From Chitinophaga tropicalis (GTDB taxonomy: Bacteria; Bacteroidota; Bacteroidia; Chitinophagales; Chitinophagaceae): a stretch of DNA of 64,000 nt. The stretch lies in assembly GCF_009758205.1 (NCBI RefSeq), contig NZ_WRXN01000001.1, positions 620,001-684,000 on the forward strand, read 5' to 3'. The notes beneath the pieces were generated by a model that was not told the DNA's origin, made no database searches, and worked only from the letters and a program-made list of their open reading frames with translations. This document shows positions 1 to 8,044 of the stretch, piece by piece. Position 1 is the stretch's first letter; the number at the start of each line of letters is the position of its first letter. A program made the position numbers and the translations under genes.

Positions 1-1
1 T

Positions 2-214
2 ACCCTTACCAAAAAAGGAGAACAATCATCCGGAGGTAAAACTCCCCGTAACTTTATGATAGACCCCAGCGGAGAATTTTTGCTGGCCGCCAATCAGGAT
101 TCAGATAATGTGGTAGTTTTTAAGCGGAACAAAATAACAGGCCTGCTCAAAAAAACTAACCAGGAAGTAAAACTGCCTAAACCGGTATGTTTAAAAATGA
201 TAGGAAGTAATTAA
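2..214 (+). CDS. C-terminal end of a lactonase-family beta-propeller protein (6-phosphogluconolactonase-like), partial
   Basis: The reading frame is open from the window edge to a TAA at 212-214 and gives about 70 residues. The stretch TPRNFMIDPSGEFLLAANQD followed by SDNVVVF and TGLL matches the last propeller blade of the YbhE/Pgl lactonase family (PRNF-x-IDP-G-LL-ANQ-S-N-V). Members hydrolyse 6-phosphogluconolactone or related lactones; some are periplasmic, and the missing N-terminus prevents a location call. The gene starts outside the window. Family assignment is fairly secure; substrate is inferred only. Confidence 0.8.
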   Translation, partial: TLTKKGEQSSGGKTPRNFMIDPSGEFLLAANQDSDNVVVFKRNKITGLLKKTNQEVKLPKPVCLKMIGSN

Positions 215-278
215 ACTTTGAGTGTGGATCGATTCCTGTTGGCATTACTTTTTCAGCAAACTGTATAAAAAGAGTGTT

Positions 279-647
279 ATGAAAAAGAAGTTGTCAAAAA
301 CAAAGGAACAGGATAAAAGAAAAGCTCCTTCCCAAAAGGAAGCAGAGAAAAAAAGAAATAAAACATTTCCGGGATATCCTTCTCACCCTGCCAGGGAAGA
401 CATCACTTATCAGGGTGAACAGGAAAACCTGGATATGGAAAAAATTACAAGATCTTCCCGGATCAATAATGAACTGGTTCGCAGAGAAGGTGTGAACCCC
501 ACTGAATTTGATGATGGTCTCGACATACCCGGATCAGAACTGGACGATGAACAGGAAATGACCGGTATGGAAGACGAAGAGAATAATTATTACAGCCTCG
601 GCGGAGACAGGCATGAAGACCTGGAAGAAAGAGAAGATATCATCTGA
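279..647 (+). CDS. small highly charged hypothetical protein
   Basis: A protein of about 122 residues if started at the ATG at 279; the frame is open from 222, but the upstream residues look like non-coding translation. The N-terminus is strongly basic (MKKKLSKTKEQDKRK). The middle carries PGYPSHPAREDITYQGEQE, and the rest is acidic with many Glu and Asp, giving a two-charge, probably largely disordered protein. No membrane segment or signal peptide is visible. Similar PGYP-HPA-EDI proteins occur as hypotheticals in Bacteroidota from memory; no function is known. It ends 9 bases before the convergent cardiolipin synthase gene. Confidence 0.65.
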   Translation: MKKKLSKTKEQDKRKAPSQKEAEKKRNKTFPGYPSHPAREDITYQGEQENLDMEKITRSSRINNELVRREGVNPTEFDDGLDIPGSELDDEQEMTGMEDEENNYYSLGGDRHEDLEEREDII

Positions 648-656
648 GTTGTATAC

Positions 657-2135
657 TTACAGAAGAGGTGTCAACAATCTGCATACTGCATCTATGAACC
701 GCTCCCAGACAGAGCGGTGCTTCCACGTGCGCCTGTCTATCTGAACAGCGTCCCGCAGGTCCTGTGCAAAAGCAGTGTTTAATTGTTGTACCAGTTTCTT
801 GTCATAAGAAACTACTGCAATTTCACTGTTCAGGTAAAAACTACGGTAATCGAAATTCACAGACCCGATAATTGCCAGGTTGTCATCTACCGATATCGTT
901 TTGGCATGTATAAAACCTTTCTCATACAGGTATACTTTCACCCCTGCATCCAGCATAGGTTTAATATACGATTGTGCCGCATGCTGCACAAAAAATGAGT
1001 CGCCCCGTTTTGGAAGCAGGAGCTCCACATTTTTTCCCGCCTGCGCCGCCATCTGCAAAGCAGTAAGTACCTGTTCATTCGGTATGAAGTAAGGATTACT
1101 TATCCTGATAGTACGTCTTGCCAGGTTAATAGCCATGAGTATACTTTGCATGGCCATCGGGAAATCTGAGTCCGGCCCACTGGCCACTATATCAGTAAAG
1201 CAATTCTCCTCCAGGTCTGACCGCTGAAAATAAGGAGGACTGAAAGGAAATGTTTTTCTGCTGCAATACCGGTAACTCATCAGGAACTGCAACTGTAGCA
1301 AATTCACCACATCGCCCTCCAGCTTCAGATGAGTATCCCTCCAGAACACGGGATGTTTGCCGTTATTCAGATAACGGTCATCTATATTGATACCACCGGT
1401 AAATGCAACTTCCCCATCTATGACAATGATCTTCCGGTGATTCCGGTAATTGGCGTTCACATAAAAATTGATCAGAACAGGAGAGAAGGAATATACTTCC
1501 GCACCATATTCTTCCAGCCACTCAGGAATTTCTCCAATGTCATCACATCCCAGGTCATCATAAACAAAACGTACTTCAACACCTTCCTGTAATTTTTCTA
1601 CCAGTATGGCAGCTACTTCATTACCCACATCGTCAGCGGCAAAGATGTAGTATTCTATATGTATATGATGCTTAGCTTTACGCAGGGCCTCAAATACCGC
1701 GGGAAACTTTTCCTCCCCATTCAGTAAAAGCGCAACTTTATTATTCTTTGAAACAACAGAGTGCCTGGTATTCAGTAACATAGCAGATAACTCCTGTTTA
1801 CTGGCCACCTGGTGGCGCAATTCCAGTTGCAGACTTTCTATTTCCTTACGCTGCGATTCGAAGTAACGCAGCATAAGTGTCTCATCCTTACTGCCTTTCA
1901 GCGTAAAACGCCGGCGCTTACGCAGGTCCCTTCCCAGGTAGTAATAAACGATGAGACCAAGAATAGGAACAAATACCAGCAGCATGATATAAGCCAAAGC
2001 CTTGACAGGGTTGCGGTTCTCAAGTAATATCGTACCCACCACACCAATAAAGGAAAGAGAAAGCAGCACATAACCTGTGATCTTGATAGCTATGTGCCAG
2101 TCGGTGCCCCAGAGAAAGTAAAGTATCTGATACAC
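657..2135 (-). CDS. cls: cardiolipin synthase (phospholipase D superfamily)
   Basis: The 492-residue length is usual for Cls. Two hydrophobic N-terminal segments (about residues 15-70) precede two phospholipase D domains. The first HKD motif is HRKIIVIDGEVAFTGGIN (about residue 233) and the second is HAKTISVDDNLAIIGSVNFD (about residue 410). The enzyme condenses phospholipids at the inner membrane to form cardiolipin. The start is a GTG at 2133-2135; no ATG is nearby in frame. The gene is convergent with the small hypothetical upstream in the window and divergent from the DUF4011 helicase gene. Both catalytic motifs are intact. Confidence 0.93.
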   Translation of the reverse strand: MYQILYFLWGTDWHIAIKITGYVLLSLSFIGVVGTILLENRNPVKALAYIMLLVFVPILGLIVYYYLGRDLRKRRRFTLKGSKDETLMLRYFESQRKEIESLQLELRHQVASKQELSAMLLNTRHSVVSKNNKVALLLNGEEKFPAVFEALRKAKHHIHIEYYIFAADDVGNEVAAILVEKLQEGVEVRFVYDDLGCDDIGEIPEWLEEYGAEVYSFSPVLINFYVNANYRNHRKIIVIDGEVAFTGGINIDDRYLNNGKHPVFWRDTHLKLEGDVVNLLQLQFLMSYRYCSRKTFPFSPPYFQRSDLEENCFTDIVASGPDSDFPMAMQSILMAINLARRTIRISNPYFIPNEQVLTALQMAAQAGKNVELLLPKRGDSFFVQHAAQSYIKPMLDAGVKVYLYEKGFIHAKTISVDDNLAIIGSVNFDYRSFYLNSEIAVVSYDKKLVQQLNTAFAQDLRDAVQIDRRTWKHRSVWERFIDAVCRLLTPLL

Positions 2136-2261
2136 GAGGATGTGAAATAGTTATGTGGATAAAGGTAATGGTTATAGCGCCATGATGTAAAGAATAAATT
2201 ATCCCCATACACCGTTCTTAACATAAATTATCACTTTTTTTGTTGCTACAACAAGCTATAC

Positions 2262-5200
2262 ATGCAGGAATCAATCCTTACAAAACTGGAAGCCTCACGC
2301 AGGGAACTACTGGACCTGGGGCTGCGTAACCCTTTGCTGAACTACCGTTTACCTGTAAGTCGCGGGGTACATATTGAGCAGGAGAGCGTTACAAATGTAT
2401 ATGAAGTATTGGTAAAGCAGGCAAAGGCCATGACCTTTCTGCCAAAAGCTGAAACCAAAGAGAAAACAGAAACAGAAACAACAGAGCAACCCCTGCCTGA
2501 ACCGGAAGAACCCGTATTTGATACCCGGCTTCAGACAACTGAAGCAGCCGCAGCTTTACAGAACAGGTTACTGAATACATATTACGCCGCACGCACCAGC
2601 CTGGAAGAACAAGGTATGAACATTCTTTTCTTAACACTCGGAATGTTGCGCTGGTACGAAAAAGATAATAGCAAAGAACCAAGACTTGCTCCCCTGGTAT
2701 TAATACCGGTATCTCTTGAACGCTCCAGCGCAAGAGAAAAATTTCGTTTGCGCTATACCGGTAGTGAGGTGGAAATGAACCTCAGCCTGCAAACAAAAAT
2801 AAAAACAGAATATGGCATCACATTGCCTGATCTGCCAGAGTCTGACGATATTCCTGTAGCGGCATATATACAGGACGTGGCAGATACTGTCCACGGCATG
2901 ACAGGATGGGAAGTAATACCCGATGCAGTAGAACTTGGTTTTTTCTCCTTCGGAAAATTCATGTTGTATCATGACCTCGATACCGATCTCTGGCCGGAAG
3001 ATGAACAACCAATCAATCATCCCATATTACAATCACTCTTCGGTGAAGGATTTAAAGAAGGCACACCCGCCGTTGCTGAAGATGCATTTATTGATACAGA
3101 AACAACAGCGCATGAACTCCACCAGGTAGTTGATGCAGATGGTTCCCAACTGCTGGCAATGCTTGCTGTACAGGAAGGACGCAACCTTGTAATACAAGGC
3201 CCTCCGGGTACAGGTAAATCACAGACCATCACCAACCTCATTGCAAACGCGATCGGTGAAGGGAAAAAAGTATTGTTCGTTGCAGAAAAAATGGCGGCGC
3301 TGGAAGTCGTGAAACGCAGGTTGGACAGTATACAGCTGGGCGACGCATGCCTGGAACTGCATAGCCACAAAGCAAATAAAAAAGAGCTGCACCAGGAACT
3401 GAGACGTACATTGGAACTGGGCAAACCCGCCATACTTCAGCTACAGCAGGAAGTCACATTACTGAACGACTATCGTAAAGAACTGAATGATTATGCTGTA
3501 ACAGTAAACACACCGGTTGCAAAAAGTAATCTTACTCCGCAGCAGATAATGGGATATCTTTTACTGCTGAAAGAGAACTTTGCAGATACTGAATTACCAA
3601 GAATAGCATTACCGGATATTGATAACTGGGACGCTGCAAGAATGCAACGTGCCGAAGCAATGGCAGCAAGAATAGAAGCAAGACTGGGGGAAACAGGAAT
3701 GCCGGCCGGCATGCTATTCTGGGGAGTAGGATTAACAGTACTGCTGCCTGCAGATGAAGAACGTTTATTGCCCCTCCTGCAAAAGGCTGCTGCCACTACT
3801 GTTACATTACAGCATGAAAGCACTATCATCGCCGGACAGGTTGGATTACCAATGCCATTGAACAGAAAGGGCAGCATGGACCTCTCTTTCTTTGTACAGC
3901 TGGCATCCATCCGCCCTGATATAAGCGGAGTTCAGCTCAGGCATTCTGCATGGCTGCAACAGAAAGAAGCCATCAAAGAATTACTGGAAACAGGAAAACG
4001 CCTGCGGCAGGTCCGCCAGGCCTACGACGCTGTACTGATCCCCGAAGCGTGGGACCAGCAGGTGCTCGAGATCCGTCAGAACCTGCTGGCATATGGAGAT
4101 AAGTGGTATCGCTTCGTAATAGGGGAATTTAACAGAAGTAACCGTCAGCTCACAGCATTATACAAAACCGGTGCTCCTGACGATACTGCCGGAAAGCTTG
4201 CATGCATAGATGCAATCCTGGAAGCACGCCGCCTGGAAAAACAATTGCAGGAACAGGAAACCCTGGCAAAAGAACTGTTCATGCAACGCTGGCAGAAAGG
4301 ACAGATAAACTGGGATGTACTGACTAACATTACCAGCTACATCACAAACGTTCACACACAGATCAGCATAGGATCATGTTCTCCTGTTATACTGGATTAC
4401 CTCGAAAAGAATGAGCCCGTAGAAACTGCAAAACGTTACTACGATACACTGCTCACCGTATTACAGCAACAAGGCGCAGCTATAGAAGCTATAGTCACTG
4501 CATTGGCGCTGAAAGAACAACAACGCTTCAACGATATAACGCCATTACTGCAACGCCCATACGAAGAACAGATCCTGTTGATGAAGTCATGGTCTGAAAA
4601 ACTGCCTGACATACATCAGGTCATTTCCTGGAATAACCTGGTAGCCACTGCCGCAGCAGAAGGCCTGCAGGTACTGACAGATGCATCCGCCAGGTGGCCG
4701 CAGGCTGCAAAAGCATTGAAGGCAGCATTGCAGAGAACATGGTATGAATATCTTTGGGAGAAAGCATTGATCAGGCATTCCTCTTTAAGAAAGTTTGAAC
4801 GCTCCAGCCACGAATCGGCAGTAAAACAATTCGTGAAACTGGATACGCTGAATCTTCAGTATAACCGCGCACGCGCAGCATTGAAACATTGGGAAGGGGT
4901 GCCGCCGCTGGAAGCCGGCGGACAGGTAAATGTACTACGCACAGAATTCAACAAGAAGGCAAGGCATATGCCTATCCGCAAACTGATGCAGGCCGCGGGT
5001 CTGGCAATACAGGCCATCAAGCCTGTGTTTATGATGAGCCCCCTGTCCATCGCCAGTTTTTTACCTCCGGGTGCATTGCAGTTTGATCTTGTCATCTTTG
5101 ACGAAGCCAGCCAGGTAAGACCTGTCGATGCTTTGGGCGCCATACTGAGAGGAAAGCAACTGGTAGTAGTGGGAGACAGTAAACAGTTACCACCCAGCAG

Positions 5201-6911
5201 TTTCTTTGATTCATTATTGAAAGAAGTAGACGATGAAGAAAATGTAACGGCAGATATGCCAAGCATATTAGGCATGTGTGATGCACAGGGTGCACCACAA
5301 CGCATGTTGCGCTGGCACTACCGCAGCAGGCATGAATCTTTGATCACCATGTCCAACCATGAGTTCTATGAGAACAAACTGGTTATCTTCCCGAGCCCCG
5401 GAGCAGCACATCAGATGGGACTTGTATATCATCACCTGAAAGACGCCACGTACGATCGTGGTAAGACCCGCACCAATCAGCAGGAAGCAGCAATAATTAC
5501 AGAAGCTATCATAGAACATGCACGCAAACATCCTGACATGAGCCTGGGTGTTGTTGCTTTCAGTACCGCACAGATGCAGGCCATTCAGCAGGCAGTGGAA
5601 AGTGCACGTAAAAAACTTCCTGATGTGGAAGCATTTTTTAAAGCGCATCCGCATGAACCATTCTTTATAAAGAACCTGGAGAATGTACAGGGAGATGAAC
5701 GTGATGTTATCTTCATCAGTATTGGTTACGGCCGTACACCTGAAGGTGTTGTGAACCTGTCTTTCGGTCCGCTGAATAATGAAGGAGGGGAGAAGAGGCT
5801 GAACGTACTGATCACCCGCGCCAAACAGAGATGTGAAGTATTTACCAATCTCACAGCAGACGATATTGATCTGTCAAGAACAGATAGCGAAGGCGTAAGA
5901 GCATTGAAGAACTTCCTTTACTTCGCACAGCATGGTACATTGAAAACACTGAGCGGAGAAGGCTTACCGGCTAATATTCCTTTCGAGGAAATGGTGGCAG
6001 GCCATCTCACCGCTAAAGGATATATAGTAAAGAAACAGGTCGGCAGCAAAGGGTTTTATATTGACCTTGCCGTGGTCGATCCTGATACTCCCGGAAAATA
6101 CGTCATGGGTATTATGTGCGATGGAGCATCTTATCATTCCGCACGCTCTGCAAAAGACAGAGACCGCCTGCGCCACCAGGTACTGGAAAACATGGGATGG
6201 AATATCTATCATGTGTGGAGTACAGACTGGTTCCGCCATCCTGTACGCGAACTGAACAGGTTGATAATGGCATTGGAAAACGCAAGAGGAAATGAGTATT
6301 ATGTAAATGATATAGAGGAAGAAGACAGCAACTATGAAATGGTGAGAGAAGAAGAAGAGGATATCAATATTCCTTTGTACGAACAGGCAGTATTACCATC
6401 AGAGATAGCAACAAAAGACCTGCATGCACATCATGCTGATAAACTGAAGTCCTGGCTGGAAATGATAGTGGTGGTGGAAAGCCCTGTACATATTGAAGAA
6501 GTGACAAGAAGGATACTGGAGGCGGCAGGTGTGGCAAGAGCAGGCAACAGGATACGCGAAGTGTTGAAACAAACTATCACAAATGCAGAAGAAAGCGGAA
6601 GTATTATAGTAAAAGAAGAATTCCTGTGGAACGTGAATATGCAGGAGCCCTCTTTACGCAGCCGCGCTAACCTGCCTGCAACATCAAGAAAACTGGTGTA
6701 CGTTGCGCCTGAAGAAATGTCAATGGTCATAAGGAAAGTGGTGGAAGATGCAGTAGCAATCACACATGCTGCTGCAGTACCAATGGTGGCTAAAACACTG
6801 GGCTTTGCAAGAGTAACGGAAGATATAAAAAATGATATCGCAACAGCTATACAACAAAGTATCTCTGGCGATATCATTTATGAAGATGGTGAGTGGCTGA
6901 AAGTAACATGA
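2262..6911 (+). CDS. giant DUF4011-type superfamily 1 helicase with C-terminal nuclease-like and DUF3320 domains
   Basis: A 1549-residue protein. Residues 1-300 fit DUF4011 (LLDLGLRNPLLNYR near the N-terminus). Walker A GPPGTGKSQTITNLIANAI lies near residue 312. The Walker B-like FDEASQV with VVVGDSKQLPP is near residue 943, and SF1 motifs GDERDVIFIS and LNVLITRAKQR lie near 1145-1185. Around 1255-1320 is a restriction-endonuclease-fold segment (IDLAVVDP, GIMCDGASYHS, RDRLRHQVLENMGWNIYHVW) like the MTES_1575/Vsr-like domain of this family. A DUF3320-type segment (ESPVHIEEVTRRILEAAGV) sits near 1407. Such proteins are predicted DNA or RNA helicase-nucleases often seen in defence or repair settings; the biological role is not established. 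It is tail to tail with the vWA gene, with no intergenic base. Confidence 0.85.
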   Translation: MQESILTKLEASRRELLDLGLRNPLLNYRLPVSRGVHIEQESVTNVYEVLVKQAKAMTFLPKAETKEKTETETTEQPLPEPEEPVFDTRLQTTEAAAALQNRLLNTYYAARTSLEEQGMNILFLTLGMLRWYEKDNSKEPRLAPLVLIPVSLERSSAREKFRLRYTGSEVEMNLSLQTKIKTEYGITLPDLPESDDIPVAAYIQDVADTVHGMTGWEVIPDAVELGFFSFGKFMLYHDLDTDLWPEDEQPINHPILQSLFGEGFKEGTPAVAEDAFIDTETTAHELHQVVDADGSQLLAMLAVQEGRNLVIQGPPGTGKSQTITNLIANAIGEGKKVLFVAEKMAALEVVKRRLDSIQLGDACLELHSHKANKKELHQELRRTLELGKPAILQLQQEVTLLNDYRKELNDYAVTVNTPVAKSNLTPQQIMGYLLLLKENFADTELPRIALPDIDNWDAARMQRAEAMAARIEARLGETGMPAGMLFWGVGLTVLLPADEERLLPLLQKAAATTVTLQHESTIIAGQVGLPMPLNRKGSMDLSFFVQLASIRPDISGVQLRHSAWLQQKEAIKELLETGKRLRQVRQAYDAVLIPEAWDQQVLEIRQNLLAYGDKWYRFVIGEFNRSNRQLTALYKTGAPDDTAGKLACIDAILEARRLEKQLQEQETLAKELFMQRWQKGQINWDVLTNITSYITNVHTQISIGSCSPVILDYLEKNEPVETAKRYYDTLLTVLQQQGAAIEAIVTALALKEQQRFNDITPLLQRPYEEQILLMKSWSEKLPDIHQVISWNNLVATAAAEGLQVLTDASARWPQAAKALKAALQRTWYEYLWEKALIRHSSLRKFERSSHESAVKQFVKLDTLNLQYNRARAALKHWEGVPPLEAGGQVNVLRTEFNKKARHMPIRKLMQAAGLAIQAIKPVFMMSPLSIASFLPPGALQFDLVIFDEASQVRPVDALGAILRGKQLVVVGDSKQLPPSSFFDSLLKEVDDEENVTADMPSILGMCDAQGAPQRMLRWHYRSRHESLITMSNHEFYENKLVIFPSPGAAHQMGLVYHHLKDATYDRGKTRTNQQEAAIITEAIIEHARKHPDMSLGVVAFSTAQMQAIQQAVESARKKLPDVEAFFKAHPHEPFFIKNLENVQGDERDVIFISIGYGRTPEGVVNLSFGPLNNEGGEKRLNVLITRAKQRCEVFTNLTADDIDLSRTDSEGVRALKNFLYFAQHGTLKTLSGEGLPANIPFEEMVAGHLTAKGYIVKKQVGSKGFYIDLAVVDPDTPGKYVMGIMCDGASYHSARSAKDRDRLRHQVLENMGWNIYHVWSTDWFRHPVRELNRLIMALENARGNEYYVNDIEEEDSNYEMVREEEEDINIPLYEQAVLPSEIATKDLHAHHADKLKSWLEMIVVVESPVHIEEVTRRILEAAGVARAGNRIREVLKQTITNAEESGSIIVKEEFLWNVNMQEPSLRSRANLPATSRKLVYVAPEEMSMVIRKVVEDAVAITHAAAVPMVAKTLGFARVTEDIKNDIATAIQQSISGDIIYEDGEWLKVT

Positions 6912-8042
6912 TCATTTTTTCAACACAAGATCTTCTCTCGATGCCCAGTTGTTGATATCCTGTTTACTCAGTGCAGCAGCCATCAGGTCGGGAAACTTGT
7001 CAGGCGTGCATGCAAAAACAGGAATACCCAGGTTGGAAAGATACCTGGCATTATCATGATCATAGGAAGGTGCGCCATCATCGTTAAGCGCCAGCAGTAC
7101 AATAACCTGTACTCCTGCAGCGGTAAGCTCTGCAGCACGCCTGCGCATACGTTCTTCATTACCTCCTTCAAAGAGGTCTGTAATAAGTACAAGCACAGTA
7201 TCTGCAGGACGGGTAATGATCTGCTGGCAATAAGATAACGCTGCCTGTATATCAGTACCACCTCCTAACTGTACACCAAACAACAGGTCCACAGGGTCTG
7301 CCAGTTCCTCCGTAAGGTCTGCAACAGCAGTATCAAAAACAATCATCTTTGTTTTGATAGCAGGGATGGAAGCCATTACAGAACCAAAAATACCGGAGTA
7401 AACAACAGATGTACCCATTGATCCGCTCTGGTCAAGACAAAGCACCACATCTTTCAGAGAGTTGGTTTTACGTCCGTACCCAATACGTGTTTCAGGAATG
7501 ATGGTCTTATATTCAGGTTGATAATGCTGCAGGTTCTTTAAGATAGTAGCATGCCAGTTTATCTCATTATGACGGGGCCTTCGGTTACGCACGCTGCGGT
7601 GTAAGCTGCCGGTAATAGCCTGTTGCGTGGGTTGAGACAATTTCTTCAGTAACTCGTCCACCACTCTTCTCACCACCTGCCTGGCCGTATCTTTTGTTTT
7701 ATCCGGTATAGCATGCCGCAATGTTAATAACGTAGCAACCAAATGTACATCCGGCTCCACGTTCTCCAGCATTTCTTTCTCAAAGAGCATCTGTGTGATG
7801 TTCAGCCGCTGTATAGCATCCCGTTGCATCACCTGCACCACTGAAGCAGGAAAGAAGGTACGTATGTCTCCCAGCCAGCGGCTCACGTTGGGAGAGGAGG
7901 AGCCAAGACCTCCTTTCTTTTCACTGTCATAGAGAGCTTCCAGCGTTTTGTCCATCTGTAATTCCACACCACTCAGTGAATATCCTTTGCCATCTGCATC
8001 ATTACCTCCCAGCACCAGTCTCCATTTATTAAGATTATCCAT
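6912..8042 (-). CDS. vWA domain protein (CoxE/TerY-like partner of a MoxR ATPase)
   Basis: A 376-residue cytosolic protein, last gene of a five-gene minus-strand operon. The C-terminal half is a von Willebrand A domain: the MIDAS DxSxS is DVVLCLDQSGSMGTS (about residue 200), the Thr-containing loop is QLGGGTDIQAA, and the final Asp lies in LVLITDLFEGG. The N-terminal 190 residues are helical and lack a known motif. In MoxR-vWA pairs the ATPase is thought to act with the metal-binding vWA protein as a chaperone-like or remodelling module. The start is 2 bases after the DUF5682 stop (TGATCATG on the minus strand), consistent with translational coupling. Confidence 0.88.
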   Translation of the reverse strand: MDNLNKWRLVLGGNDADGKGYSLSGVELQMDKTLEALYDSEKKGGLGSSSPNVSRWLGDIRTFFPASVVQVMQRDAIQRLNITQMLFEKEMLENVEPDVHLVATLLTLRHAIPDKTKDTARQVVRRVVDELLKKLSQPTQQAITGSLHRSVRNRRPRHNEINWHATILKNLQHYQPEYKTIIPETRIGYGRKTNSLKDVVLCLDQSGSMGTSVVYSGIFGSVMASIPAIKTKMIVFDTAVADLTEELADPVDLLFGVQLGGGTDIQAALSYCQQIITRPADTVLVLITDLFEGGNEERMRRRAAELTAAGVQVIVLLALNDDGAPSYDHDNARYLSNLGIPVFACTPDKFPDLMAAALSKQDINNWASREDLVLKK

Positions 8043-8044
8043 GA

